A stretch of DNA of 64,000 bases from Pokkaliibacter sp046614695 (GCF_046614695.1 NZ_JBKKHQ010000009.1:62001-126000), one strand, 5' to 3'. Counted from the first letter of the stretch, positions 52,605-61,329 are shown. A program made the numbers and translations. The notes: generated by a model from the sequence alone, not told the origin.

Positions 52605-55001
52605 ATGGCAAAAACGCCGCACCTCAAGTCTCTGGAAACTGCTCAGCTGTCTGTTTGTCTGGCAGATGATGAGCTTCCCTTCAGCTCACTGAGTGAAATC
52701 GAGCCCATGAGCGGCATTCTCGGGCAGGATCGCGCTGTTCGGGCATTACAGTTTGGCGTCGCCATGCGCCGTCCCGGATACAACATTTTTGTTATGGGTG
52801 AGCCCGGTACTGGCCGCGCTTCCTATGTCAGCTCTTACCTGAAAAGCGAAGCAAAGCGTCAGCAAACGCCGCCGGATCGTCTTTACGTCAACAACTTCAA
52901 AGATCCGCGCTCGCCCCGCTCCATTCAGCTTCCCCCCGGTGAAGGTCAAACCTTTAAGGAAACCTTCGACACTTTTCTGGAAAACCTGCTGCTGACATTC
53001 CCGGCTGCTTTTGAAGACCCCAGCTACCAGCAGGGCAAGAACGCGATTGAGCGTGACTTCAACCAGAAATACGAGGCCGCACTGGAAACCGTTGAGAAGA
53101 AAGCCAGCCGTCAGGGTATTGCTCTCTACCGTGAAGCAGGCTCCATCACTTTCTCGCCAATCGTTGAAGGCAAGCCGCTGGATGATGCGGAATTCAGTCA
53201 GTTGCCGGAGGAAATGCGCGACCAGATCAATGCCATGATCAATGAGCTGGAGGTGGATCTTCGTAACGAACTACTCAGCCTGCCCCAGTGGCGCCGTGAG
53301 ACAACGGAGCAACTGCGCGAGCTCAACCAGCTGACGATCAAGACAGCGATTGAGCCTCTGATCGCACCAATGCAGGAAACCTACTCTGACAATGATCAGG
53401 TCAAGGACTACCTCGAAGAGGTAATGAAGAACCTGCAAAAAGTCGTGATTGATGAGCTGATTGATTCCGAAGGCAAGGATGAGCCAGGCCGTCGCGAGAC
53501 GCTGGAAATGCTTTATAGCCCGAATCTGGTGGTCTCGCGTACCGCGACTTCCGGTACCCCAGTGGTGTATGAGCCCCATCCGACCTACAACAACCTTTTT
53601 GGCCGCATTGAATATCTGCATGATCAGGGCGCGCTGGTGACTAACTACCAGCAAATCTGCGGTGGTGCATTGCATCAGGCTAACGGCGGCTATCTGATTG
53701 TTGATGCAGAGAAGGTGCTTTCAGACTACGTTTGGGAAGCCCTCAAACGCGCACTGAAAAGTCGTGAGCTCAAGATTGAGTCCCCCTACGCCGAGATGGG
53801 TCTGGTCAACACCACTACCCTGAGCCCGGAAACCCTGCCGCTGGATGTCAAGGTCGTCCTTATTGGCTCGCGTGAAATCTATTACGCTCTGCAATCACTG
53901 GACCCTGAGTTCAGCGAGATGTTCCGTGTTCTGGTGGATTACGAAGACTACATCGAACGCACTGGCGATAACCTGATGTCTTTCTGTCGTCTGCTGCGCG
54001 ACCGCTGCGACAAGGAAAGCTATCTGCCGCTGACCAAAGATGCGGTGATTCGTCTGGTCACCCACAGTGCCCGTCTGGCTGAACACCAGAAACACATGAC
54101 CGCCTCAATTGGTGAGCTGTTCGAGCTGTTAGGTGAAGCCGAATACATGGCACGACTGACTCATGCTGAGGAAATCACCAGCGAACATGTGAGCCGCGCA
54201 CTGGCCGCCAAACGTGAGCGTACAGGGCGTGTCAGCGAGGAAGTCACCAAGCAGATTCTGGAAGGCTCGGTACTGGTTGATACTGACGGTGAAGCGATCG
54301 GCAAGATCAACGGCCTGACCGTTATGGCCATTGGTGATGCCCAGTTCGGCGCGCCGGCACGTATCAGTGTGACCGCTTATCCGGGCTCCAAAGGCATTGT
54401 CGATATTGAGCGCGAGGTTGACCTTGGTCAGTCCATTCACTCCAAAGGGGTGATGATCCTGTCCGGTTATCTTGGCAACATGTACGCTCAGGAGACCCCC
54501 ATGACCATGTGTGCGCACATCGCCATGGAGCAGAGCTACGGTTACATTGACGGTGACAGCGCTTCTCTGGCAGAGCTTTGCTGCCTGATCTCAGCACTGA
54601 TCAAATGTCCATTAAAGCAGTCTCTGGCGATCACTGGCTCAGTGAATCAGCATGGTGAAGTTCAGCCTATCGGCGGTGTGAATGAGAAAGTCGAAGGCTT
54701 CTTCCGTGTCTGTCAGGCCCGGGGCCTTACGGGCAAGCAAGGCGTCATCATTCCTGTCAGCAACGTGGAAAATCTGGTGCTGGACCAGGAAGTCGTGGCG
54801 GCCGTTGAAGAGGGCAATTTTGCCATCTATGCGGTTTCCAGTGTCGATGAAGCGCTTGAGCTGCTGACTGGCCGCTCGCCTGGCAAGGCGCGCAAGGACG
54901 GCTCCTTCCCGAAACGCAGCCTGAATGCACAGGTGATTGAGCGTCTGGAAGAGCTGGCAGAAATCAGCCTGAACTTCGGTGATGACGAAGGCGAAGGCTG
55001 A
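52605..55001 (+). CDS. Lon-like AAA+ protease (LonB/YcbZ-type, S16)
   Basis: 798 residues. An AAA domain with Walker A-like GEPGTGRASY near residue 65 is interrupted by a long helical insertion (about 120-300). The ATPase core resumes with YLIVDAEKVLSDYVWE and VVLIGSREIYY. The C-terminal Lon protease domain has catalytic Ser in DGDSASLAE and Lys in GVNEKVEGFF. It is distinct from canonical Lon, which is also in this window, and lacks Lon's N-domain. Its substrates are unknown. Single gene, divergent from LysR. Confidence 0.92.
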   Translation: MAKTPHLKSLETAQLSVCLADDELPFSSLSEIEPMSGILGQDRAVRALQFGVAMRRPGYNIFVMGEPGTGRASYVSSYLKSEAKRQQTPPDRLYVNNFKDPRSPRSIQLPPGEGQTFKETFDTFLENLLLTFPAAFEDPSYQQGKNAIERDFNQKYEAALETVEKKASRQGIALYREAGSITFSPIVEGKPLDDAEFSQLPEEMRDQINAMINELEVDLRNELLSLPQWRRETTEQLRELNQLTIKTAIEPLIAPMQETYSDNDQVKDYLEEVMKNLQKVVIDELIDSEGKDEPGRRETLEMLYSPNLVVSRTATSGTPVVYEPHPTYNNLFGRIEYLHDQGALVTNYQQICGGALHQANGGYLIVDAEKVLSDYVWEALKRALKSRELKIESPYAEMGLVNTTTLSPETLPLDVKVVLIGSREIYYALQSLDPEFSEMFRVLVDYEDYIERTGDNLMSFCRLLRDRCDKESYLPLTKDAVIRLVTHSARLAEHQKHMTASIGELFELLGEAEYMARLTHAEEITSEHVSRALAAKRERTGRVSEEVTKQILEGSVLVDTDGEAIGKINGLTVMAIGDAQFGAPARISVTAYPGSKGIVDIEREVDLGQSIHSKGVMILSGYLGNMYAQETPMTMCAHIAMEQSYGYIDGDSASLAELCCLISALIKCPLKQSLAITGSVNQHGEVQPIGGVNEKVEGFFRVCQARGLTGKQGVIIPVSNVENLVLDQEVVAAVEEGNFAIYAVSSVDEALELLTGRSPGKARKDGSFPKRSLNAQVIERLEELAEISLNFGDDEGEG

Positions 55002-55038
55002 GACTTGTAATCCGTCGTTGCACGCCCATAGTAGTCTA

Positions 55039-55065
55039 GGGAAGCCTCCACCAAGGAGGCTTCCC
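55039..55065. other. Perfect 11-bp hairpin after the Lon-like protease gene
   Basis: GGGAAGCCTCC (55039-55049) and GGAGGCTTCCC (55055-55065) form an 11-bp stem with a 5-nt loop, 38 bp after the Lon-like gene and 23 bp before the next start. No T-tract follows. It could terminate by a U-independent route or stabilise the mRNA. Confidence 0.7.
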
Positions 55066-55088
55066 GTGGATGGAACGGAGAGTGAAAC

Positions 55089-55955
55089 ATGGAACAAAAA
55101 TACATCGACCTCTACGATGAATACACCCACTCAACCATGCCCCGCCGGGAGTTCATTGCACGCCTCGGCAAACTAGCCGGCAGCTCTGCGCTGGCTTTTT
55201 CCCTACTGCCCCTGCTGGAAAACAACTACGCCCAGGCGGCAGTTGTCTCCCCTGAAGACAAGCGTCTGCAAACGGGTTACATCACCTATCCTGGTCACAC
55301 CAGCAACATGCGCGCCTACATGGCTCAGCCTGTGAAAACCTCTGCACCGCAATCTGCAGTGATTGTTATTCATGAGAACAAAGGACTGCATCCACACATT
55401 GAAGATATTACCCGCCGCATTGCTCTGGCAGGTTATATGGCGCTGGCACCGGATGCTCTCTCGCCGCTGGGTGGCACTCCAGAGGATCCCGAGCAGGCAA
55501 AAGCCCTGTTTCCCAAGCTTTCGATGAGCGACACCATCGAAAATTACCGCGCCGCCTTTGCCTATCTGGATGAGCAGCCTGAAACCTCAGGAAACTGGGG
55601 CTGTGTCGGCTTTTGCTGGGGAGGCGGTCTGGCAAATCAGCTGGCAGTGCATGAGCCGGCACTCGATGCTGCCGTATCCTTCTATGGCCGCCAGCCAGAG
55701 GCCGCTGATGTCAGCAAAATCAAGTCTGCCGTACAGCTGCACTATGCGGGTCTTGATCAACGGATTAACGCGGGAATGGCCGCTTATGAGGATGCCCTGA
55801 AAGCGAACCATATCGACTATGAACAGTACGTGTATGAGGGGGTGAATCACGCCTTCAACAATGACACTAACGAAGCCCGTTACAACAAGGCCGCCGCGGA
55901 TCTGGCGTGGGAGAGAACTTTAGCCTTTTTGAATAAACACCTTGGCGCCAGCTAG
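55089..55955 (+). CDS. Tat-exported dienelactone-hydrolase-family protein
   Basis: 288 residues. A 16-residue lead (MEQKYIDLYDEYTHST) precedes a twin-arginine signal, PRREFIARLGKLAGSSALAF, predicting periplasmic export as a folded protein. The alpha/beta hydrolase domain has the nucleophile Cys in GCVGFCWGGG and His in GVNHAFNND, the dienelactone-hydrolase Cys-Asp-His arrangement. The substrate is unknown; related proteins are labelled carboxymethylenebutenolidase without evidence of that pathway. A strong hairpin just upstream separates it from the protease gene. Confidence 0.88.
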   Translation: MEQKYIDLYDEYTHSTMPRREFIARLGKLAGSSALAFSLLPLLENNYAQAAVVSPEDKRLQTGYITYPGHTSNMRAYMAQPVKTSAPQSAVIVIHENKGLHPHIEDITRRIALAGYMALAPDALSPLGGTPEDPEQAKALFPKLSMSDTIENYRAAFAYLDEQPETSGNWGCVGFCWGGGLANQLAVHEPALDAAVSFYGRQPEAADVSKIKSAVQLHYAGLDQRINAGMAAYEDALKANHIDYEQYVYEGVNHAFNNDTNEARYNKAAADLAWERTLAFLNKHLGAS

Positions 55956-56008
55956 GATCTGAAACTGGAAAAACATCGTAACAGGCTCTATAGATTATTT
56001 ATCGGGGT

Positions 56009-56032
56009 GCTGCAGTGCAAAAACACTGCAGC
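56009..56032. other. Perfect 9-bp hairpin upstream of the small membrane protein gene
   Basis: GCTGCAGTG (56009-56017) and CACTGCAGC (56024-56032) form a perfect stem with loop CAAAAA and no T-tract. It lies 53 bp after the hydrolase gene and 40 bp before the next ATG. Confidence 0.65.
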
Positions 56033-56072
56033 CATTCGGAATGGATGAGATAACGTGCCAGAGGGCTTGGCG

Positions 56073-56309
56073 ATGAGTGATTCGCTTTCTACACCCATGC
56101 AGTTTGCGCTGATATTACTAAACTCCGCAGGCGTCCTGATTACCGGCCTTGCGCTGGTGGATATGCTAACCCCCATCAAGGTATCTCCCGAGGGTTACGC
56201 GCTTCCTTATTACCAATGGACCATGCTGGTGGTTGGCATTGCCATGTGTGTACTTTCAGGGCTGATTCGTCTTGGCGCGCTGATCAACGAAACCGTTCAC
56301 CATCACTGA
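56073..56309 (+). CDS. Small two-helix membrane protein, unknown function
   Basis: 78 residues from the ATG at 56073, which has AGAGGG seven bases upstream; a GTG six codons earlier has no ribosome-binding site. Two hydrophobic segments (about 10-32, FALILLNSAGVLITGLALVD, and 48-70, YYQWTMLVVGIAMCVLSGLI) are joined by a loop with PIKVSPEGYALPYYQ. The C-terminus is His-rich (VHHH). I do not recognise a family. Confidence 0.6.
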   Translation: MSDSLSTPMQFALILLNSAGVLITGLALVDMLTPIKVSPEGYALPYYQWTMLVVGIAMCVLSGLIRLGALINETVHHH

Positions 56310-56343
56310 CTTCGGACAGCGCGTCCGCATGCAGCGCTACTAG

Positions 56344-57339
56344 TCACTGCCAACTCCATTCGCCCTCTTTAAACACGCCCTCTAGATCCCCCTTCCCCGC
56401 CATGGTTCCGGTTAACAGCAAACGAATCATTGGAGGTGGATTTGAAAGATGAACCTTCCCCGCCGTGAGTTGTTTTGCTGCTGAAAAGCCAAGCTCAGCC
56501 TCACCTGACAGCCCAGGCAGATTGCCTCCTGAAAACACGGCCTGAGTAACCTTCAATGTCGCGCCGCCCTGATGAGCAACACGCCACTGTGCATGCGCCT
56601 GAACATGAGTCGACATTCCGGTCCAGCCAATATCACCGGAAAGGTCAGTATCGATATTGCCCGCACTCTCATTCCAGAATTCTGCATCAGCAGGTGTCAG
56701 CTGGGCCTGCAGGTCGGTAAAGGACAGCGGCGGAATGCGTGGCAGTGTCAACGTCGCAGTGCCAACGTGCAATCCCAGCTGATCCGAACGAAGCGTCACC
56801 TGACTGTCGGTCAGCTCTACATGAGAGGTTGTAACGGCCGCACCCAGATCCAGTGCACCCTGCTCAAGGTTCAGACTCACTTGCGGAATCAACTGAGGAT
56901 TGTAGGGCTGGCAGGTATTTACCAGCCATTGCCCGGAGAGACTGATGCCTTTCATCAAAAGCCAGGGAGCACCGGTAAAGTCCGGGTCAGCTTGAATGCA
57001 GGCCTGCTTCACTCCGGCGGAAAGATGCAAGGGGATTGACGTATCGCGTACCTCAACCTGTCCCTCACCCGCCACATGCAGAGGCCAGTAGGTTAGCTGC
57101 ATGTCGCCCTTGATCGGCAACCAGGGCGTGGCCGCTTTTTCGGCGGATCCCATCAAGCCAAAGGAAAGCGCATCCTGCCAGGGGTTACTGCCATTAACGA
57201 CCCACCCGAACGCACCCTGCGAACTCTGCCCAAAGTTCTGCAAGCCCTGACGTGTGAAAGCGCGGGTAAACCAGCTTGCTGCAAAAAGGCCCGCAATAAG
57301 AATCAGCAACACAGCAATAACAATTTTACGCTTCAGCAT
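56344..57339 (-). CDS. Membrane-anchored GspN/AsmA-like protein
   Basis: 331 residues from the ATG at 57339 (AAAGGG upstream); a GTG at 57387 would add a repetitive SVKGVVKGVVKGSKT. One N-terminal helix (IVIAVLLILIAGLFAASWF) is followed by a long beta-rich periplasmic region with repeated strands of the AsmA/GspN kind (GDMQLTYWPLHV, GDLEGVFKEGEWSWQ). It resembles type II secretion protein N in layout only, and no other secretion gene is present, so the assignment is weak. It shares a 200-bp divergent region with the MarR operon. Confidence 0.55.
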   Translation of the reverse strand: MLKRKIVIAVLLILIAGLFAASWFTRAFTRQGLQNFGQSSQGAFGWVVNGSNPWQDALSFGLMGSAEKAATPWLPIKGDMQLTYWPLHVAGEGQVEVRDTSIPLHLSAGVKQACIQADPDFTGAPWLLMKGISLSGQWLVNTCQPYNPQLIPQVSLNLEQGALDLGAAVTTSHVELTDSQVTLRSDQLGLHVGTATLTLPRIPPLSFTDLQAQLTPADAEFWNESAGNIDTDLSGDIGWTGMSTHVQAHAQWRVAHQGGATLKVTQAVFSGGNLPGLSGEAELGFSAAKQLTAGKVHLSNPPPMIRLLLTGTMAGKGDLEGVFKEGEWSWQ

Positions 57340-57348
57340 GGTTTTAGA

Positions 57349-57384
57349 CCCTTTAACAACACCTTTAACAACACCCTTAACACT
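57349..57384 (-). repeat. Three 12-bp tandem repeats at the start of the GspN-like gene
   Basis: On the minus strand GTTAAGGGTGTT, GTTAAAGGTGTT and GTTAAAGGGTCT follow one another, encoding VKGVVKGVVKGS if read from the upstream GTG. They lie either in the leader or at the extreme N-terminus. Confidence 0.65.
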
Positions 57385-57493
57385 CACTTCTCATGGCCTG
57401 TACATGTCGTACGACTGCTGATGCATATCCAGATGAAGCGATTAAGTCTCTCATTTCAAAGCATTTTCCCGCGCCCAACAATGCTTTTCTGCT

Positions 57494-57509
57494 GTTGCAT
57501 TGATGCAAC
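57494..57509. promoter_or_regulatory. 16-bp palindrome upstream of the MarR operon
   Basis: GTTGCATTGATGCAAC is a perfect inverted repeat (GTTGCAT, TG, ATGCAAC) about 85 bp upstream of the marR-type gene, in the gap shared with the GspN-like gene. Its size and symmetry fit a MarR-family operator. The assignment is inference. Confidence 0.55.
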
Positions 57510-57540
57510 GCTGAAACATATAGATGACTCTAGCCAAGAC

Positions 57541-57574
57541 TAATAGTTAGCCGGATAATAGTTAGCATCCTAAC
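57541..57574. promoter_or_regulatory. Direct and inverted repeats just upstream of the MarR-type gene
   Basis: TAATAGTTAGC occurs twice (57541-57551 and 57556-57566, 15 bp apart). The second copy continues into GTTAGCATCCTAAC, an inverted repeat with a 4-bp centre (57561-57574), 18 bp before the ATG. It could be an autoregulatory operator overlapping the promoter. Confidence 0.55.
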
Positions 57575-57592
57575 CAATATTGCAGCCACACC

Positions 57593-58063
57593 ATGAATTA
57601 CAGCTATGGTTTCCATCTTCACCATCTCGCGCGCCTCTGGCGCAGTGCATTGGACAGCGCTCTTAACTCCGTTGGCCTGACGCAATCCACCGGCATTGCC
57701 ATCATTCATCTTGCTGAAGCCGGTGAAGGTATTTCCCAGCGCCATCTAGCAGAAGAGCTGGCCGTGGAACAGCCAACGCTGGTGCGCACACTGGATTTTC
57801 TGGTCAACAAAGGCCTGATTGAACGCCGCCCCTGCCCGACTGATCGCCGTGCCAAGCTGCTTTACCTGCTGCCCGACGGGCGCGCCATGGTGGATCGCAT
57901 CAATAGCTGCCGACAACAGGTACAGGAAGATGCTCTGGCGGGAATCAGTGAAGATGACCTGGCCGCGCTTCGCACTGCCTTTGAAGCCATGCATCGTAAT
58001 CTCTACACCCTCAGCGAACGTAATAAAGCTGTGCCTTCAGCAGTACAGGAGGACACCCCATGA
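57593..58063 (+). CDS. MarR-family transcriptional regulator
   Basis: 156 residues with the winged HTH at about 40-105 (LTQSTGIAIIHLAEAGEGIS, then LAEELAVEQPTLVRTLDFL and the wing DRRAKLLYLLPDG). It starts the operon marR-hlyD-DUF2955, with an ATGA overlap to the pump gene. Local repression of the efflux pair in response to a small molecule is the expected role. Two inverted repeats lie just upstream. Confidence 0.9.
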   Translation: MNYSYGFHLHHLARLWRSALDSALNSVGLTQSTGIAIIHLAEAGEGISQRHLAEELAVEQPTLVRTLDFLVNKGLIERRPCPTDRRAKLLYLLPDGRAMVDRINSCRQQVQEDALAGISEDDLAALRTAFEAMHRNLYTLSERNKAVPSAVQEDTP

Positions 58064-59124
58064 GTGCCGAACAACTCTTTCACCGCTGGGTAAAAATCGC
58101 CATTGCGGTCTTTGTAGCCCTTTTTGCCTACTTCGTACTGGCTGATCTTTTCATGCCGATCACCACTGAAAGCCGCATGCAGCGTTATGTGGTACAGGTA
58201 GCACCTCGGGTATCCGGTCAGATTGATCAGGTCATGGTGACCAATAATGCCCATGTCGATAAAGGCGATGTGCTGTTCAGTATTGACCCGAGCGATTACA
58301 CATTGAATGTCGAACAGGCCAAGCTCAATGCGCAGCAAACCGAGCAGAAAGTCCTGCAGCTGCAAGCCTCCCTTAAAAGCGCTGAAGCGACCCTGGAACA
58401 GTCTCAGGTCAGCTATGAAAACGCCGCCCATGATGTTCAACGCTATCAATCGCTGGTGAAAAACGGCGGTGTTCCGGTTAAGCAGCGTGATGATGCCCTT
58501 GCCGTGCTCAAGAAAGCCAAGGCTCAGCTTGCCGTGAATGAAGCCAATATTGCTTCCATCAGGGCTGAATTAGGGATGAAGGACGGTGTCAGTGTTTTAA
58601 CGCTACAGGCTCAGAACAAGCTGGCCCAGGCAGAGCTTGCCCTGTCCCGAACTCAGGTGCGTGCTGAAACGTCCGGGTTTGTGTCTGATCTGCAGCTGGA
58701 AGCAGGCACCATGGCGGTAGCCAACAAACCGGTGATTGCACTGGTCGCCGATGATGCGACCTGGATCACTGCCGATTTTCGTGAAAAAAGCCTGCTGCAT
58801 GTGGATCACGATACTGCTGCAGCCGTGGTCTTTGATGCGCTGCCCGGCAAGGTTTTCCCAGCAGTGGTTCAACACCGCGACCACGGTGTCGCCGTGGCGC
58901 AGGGCACACCTGATGGTGAGCTGGCGAAAGCCGAAGACACCACCCGCTGGGTGCGTGATGCACAGCGTGTGCGTCTTAACCTTGCACTGACCGAGACTCC
59001 GCCCAACTCGTTGGTGGTTGGCTCTCGTGCCACCGTGCAGCTTTTGCCCACGCATAATCCGATTGCTCACTTCTTCGGATACCTGCAAATCTACGGCGTC
59101 AGTCTGCTGCACTTTATCTACTAA
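58060..59124 (+). CDS. HlyD-family membrane fusion protein
   Basis: 354 residues. One N-terminal helix (about 12-35, IAIAVFVALFAYFVLADLF) is followed by a lipoyl half-motif (VAPRVSGQIDQVMVTNNAHVD), an alpha-helical hairpin (about 90-190) and a second half (VRAETSGFVSDLQLEAG). This is the EmrA/AaeA/YibH layout of periplasmic adaptor proteins. It should work with the DUF2955 membrane protein encoded next, possibly with an outer-membrane channel from elsewhere. Confidence 0.9.
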   Translation: MSAEQLFHRWVKIAIAVFVALFAYFVLADLFMPITTESRMQRYVVQVAPRVSGQIDQVMVTNNAHVDKGDVLFSIDPSDYTLNVEQAKLNAQQTEQKVLQLQASLKSAEATLEQSQVSYENAAHDVQRYQSLVKNGGVPVKQRDDALAVLKKAKAQLAVNEANIASIRAELGMKDGVSVLTLQAQNKLAQAELALSRTQVRAETSGFVSDLQLEAGTMAVANKPVIALVADDATWITADFREKSLLHVDHDTAAAVVFDALPGKVFPAVVQHRDHGVAVAQGTPDGELAKAEDTTRWVRDAQRVRLNLALTETPPNSLVVGSRATVQLLPTHNPIAHFFGYLQIYGVSLLHFIY

Positions 59125-59156
59125 CTACTGACTATCTACAAAGTACTGAAGATTCA

Positions 59157-59175
59157 GGGGCGGCATGCCCGCCCC
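59157..59175 (+). other. GC-rich hairpin between hlyD and the DUF2955 gene
   Basis: GGGGCGG (59157-59163) and CCGCCCC (59169-59175) pair across a 5-nt loop. Smaller stems GCGC/GCGC and CCTGC/GCAGG follow within the 128-bp gap. No T-tract. This may tune expression of the downstream gene. Confidence 0.6.
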
Positions 59176-59252
59176 GCGCTGATGAATGCGCCGTCAGGCA
59201 TGTCAGCGACCTCCTGCAAGGCAGGACCTCACAGGCAAGATCAGAAAACATC

Positions 59253-60275
59253 ATGATTAACAGTCACGAACATCTTCGAAAAATACTGCGGATTGCCATC
59301 GCTGCCACCATCGGACTGGTGATTTCCAAAGTCGCTGATCTGGATGACTGGGGTGTCTTCTATGCTGTCCTGCCAACACTGATGCTGGGGCTGGCACCCC
59401 GGTTTAACGGTTTTGTGGCCCTGCAGACCCTGTCCTCTTCCGTAGTCACGGCCAGCATGTTGCTGGTGTATAACCTGCTACAGCATCACCAGCTGGTGTT
59501 TGTAGTACTGTTTTTCATCATTATGCTGTCGCTGTTTCGCTGCATGGCGAAAGGCATGTATATGCTTTTTGGCGCGACATCTGTGCTCAACACCAATATT
59601 TTCCTGCACTTCGGCAGCTATCCCGACATGGCTTTTGCCCCTATGGCCTGGGCAAATGTGCTTTCCGTCTGTGTCTCGATTCTGGTCTGTAGTGTAGTGC
59701 TGTTCTTTCTGCCTCAGCGCGAGACGCCACAACCTCCTCCCGCGATTCAGAAACCTATTGAACAGGTACGCCATCAGGCGTTACTGGGCGCCGTTATCAC
59801 CACTATCTCCTTCGTGGTGTTTCAGGTGGCGGACCTGCGTGACTCCCTTTCCGCGCAGGCCACCACCATCCTTATTCTGTTGCCGATGACCTTGTCCGGC
59901 GTCCTGGTGGCGGGTATCAAACGCGCCAAGGGCACATTGCTGGGTTCAAGCTATGCCATCGTGATTCAGCTGATATTGTTCACCCAGTACACCCACGTAA
60001 CCCTCTCTGCCCTCGCCTTTTTTATCGGCATGCTGCTATTTGCGCGAGTGCATCATCTGGAAGGGCCGGGTTCTGGCGTGGCCTTTGGAGGCATGACGAC
60101 TCTATGCATTATCTTTGGTCAGTACCTGAAGCCGGAGCAGGATTTGATTTACAGCGCGCTCTACCGTATTTCCTCGGTGGCAGGCGCCGTAGTGATTACC
60201 CTGACACTGGTCTATTTGCTGCACCTGATCCTCAACCGCTTTGACTCCACCCGCTATGTGGTCGATGTACGATAG
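59253..60275 (+). CDS. DUF2955 / FUSC-like inner-membrane efflux protein
   Basis: 340 residues with about ten hydrophobic helices in two halves (RIAIAATIGLVISKVAD, then ALLGAVITTISFVVFQVAD), and VLPTLMLGL and TTLCIIFGQYL segments. DUF2955 proteins are paired with HlyD/AaeA-type adaptors and resemble the membrane half of aromatic-acid exporters such as AaeB. The substrate is unknown. The 128-bp gap before it holds several hairpins. Confidence 0.85.
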   Translation: MINSHEHLRKILRIAIAATIGLVISKVADLDDWGVFYAVLPTLMLGLAPRFNGFVALQTLSSSVVTASMLLVYNLLQHHQLVFVVLFFIIMLSLFRCMAKGMYMLFGATSVLNTNIFLHFGSYPDMAFAPMAWANVLSVCVSILVCSVVLFFLPQRETPQPPPAIQKPIEQVRHQALLGAVITTISFVVFQVADLRDSLSAQATTILILLPMTLSGVLVAGIKRAKGTLLGSSYAIVIQLILFTQYTHVTLSALAFFIGMLLFARVHHLEGPGSGVAFGGMTTLCIIFGQYLKPEQDLIYSALYRISSVAGAVVITLTLVYLLHLILNRFDSTRYVVDVR

Positions 60276-60385
60276 ATCAGATCAGTGCGGTAGATCAGCG
60301 ACAAGCCGCTGGCAGCAGCTCACTGCTGCAGATCAAGAGAAGAGATAGTAAAGCAGGAAAGCAAAAACGTGAGAGCGAAAGAGGA

Positions 60386-61231
60386 CTACTCCCACGTGAC
60401 CGGAGCCAGTTCCTCAAGGGCCGCGTAATGCTCTGCAATGGCATTCACCCGCTCACGGCTGGCTTCCGGCGCTCGGTGAAAGACTCCATTCACCAACACA
60501 TTCACCAAACTCATCGCTGTACTGTAGCTGTCAAAAGCGGAAATGCTGTCGAGGGGGCATTGCACCCACCAGCGAGCTTTATCCGCCAGCCCAACGGCCG
60601 TCGCATCTGCCAGCAGCAGCACCGGAATGCCCTGCGCATGAAGATGGCTCAGCAAGGCTTCTAACTGGCGCACCCGCCGCCGAAAGGCAACGACCACCAC
60701 CAGATCATCCCCGGTCAGTGAGACCAGTTCTTCGCCCAGGGTTTGACCTGGGCTGGGGCACAGCTCAACGCTTCCACGTGCCTGCAATAACTGCTGGCGA
60801 AAATGCAGCGCCACCGGATAGGAGTTCCGATAACCCACCAGCCTGATGCACTTTGCTGACAGTAGCTTCTCAAGGATGTCATCCAGTGGCAGCGATCGTA
60901 ATGCCACCATCCCCTGTCTGAGATTCTCAGCCTCGCGCAGCAAGTGCTGCTCGAACACATCGCCACCGCGCTCCTCATCATTCGCCATCACAGGCACGCC
61001 CGCCTGTCGCAACTGCCGGTATTGCTCACGCATTTCCCGGTAATCACGATACCCCAGCGTGCGGAAAAAGCGGCTGACGGTGGCTTTGGAGACATTACAG
61101 GCTGTAGCCAATTCCACGGAGTTATAGGCCGAGAAATCCTCCAGATGCGCGAGAATAAAGTCCGCCAGCTTCTGCTCCTGCTGAGTCAGCTCGGCGTAAC
61201 GCTCGCGAATATGTTGATCAATCTGCTTCAT
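60386..61231 (-). CDS. RpiR/MurR-family transcriptional regulator
   Basis: 281 residues. An N-terminal RpiR HTH (about 1-80, LTQQEQKLADFILAHLEDFS, then ATACNVSKATVSRFFRTLGY) precedes a SIS sugar-phosphate-binding domain (about 120-250, IRLVGYRNSYPVALHF). The family usually senses phosphorylated sugars or related metabolites. It lies next to a GntR gene on the same strand, 98 bp apart, near the M20 peptidase gene. Confidence 0.9.
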   Translation of the reverse strand: MKQIDQHIRERYAELTQQEQKLADFILAHLEDFSAYNSVELATACNVSKATVSRFFRTLGYRDYREMREQYRQLRQAGVPVMANDEERGGDVFEQHLLREAENLRQGMVALRSLPLDDILEKLLSAKCIRLVGYRNSYPVALHFRQQLLQARGSVELCPSPGQTLGEELVSLTGDDLVVVVAFRRRVRQLEALLSHLHAQGIPVLLLADATAVGLADKARWWVQCPLDSISAFDSYSTAMSLVNVLVNGVFHRAPEASRERVNAIAEHYAALEELAPVTWE

Positions 61232-61329
61232 GGGATTCCTGAATGGCTGGACTTCACGCTGTTAATAGCCCTCACGCTGTTCATAGAGTGTAACTCAGCG
61301 ACGGAGGATGCGAGCAGTCCGATCTCCGC

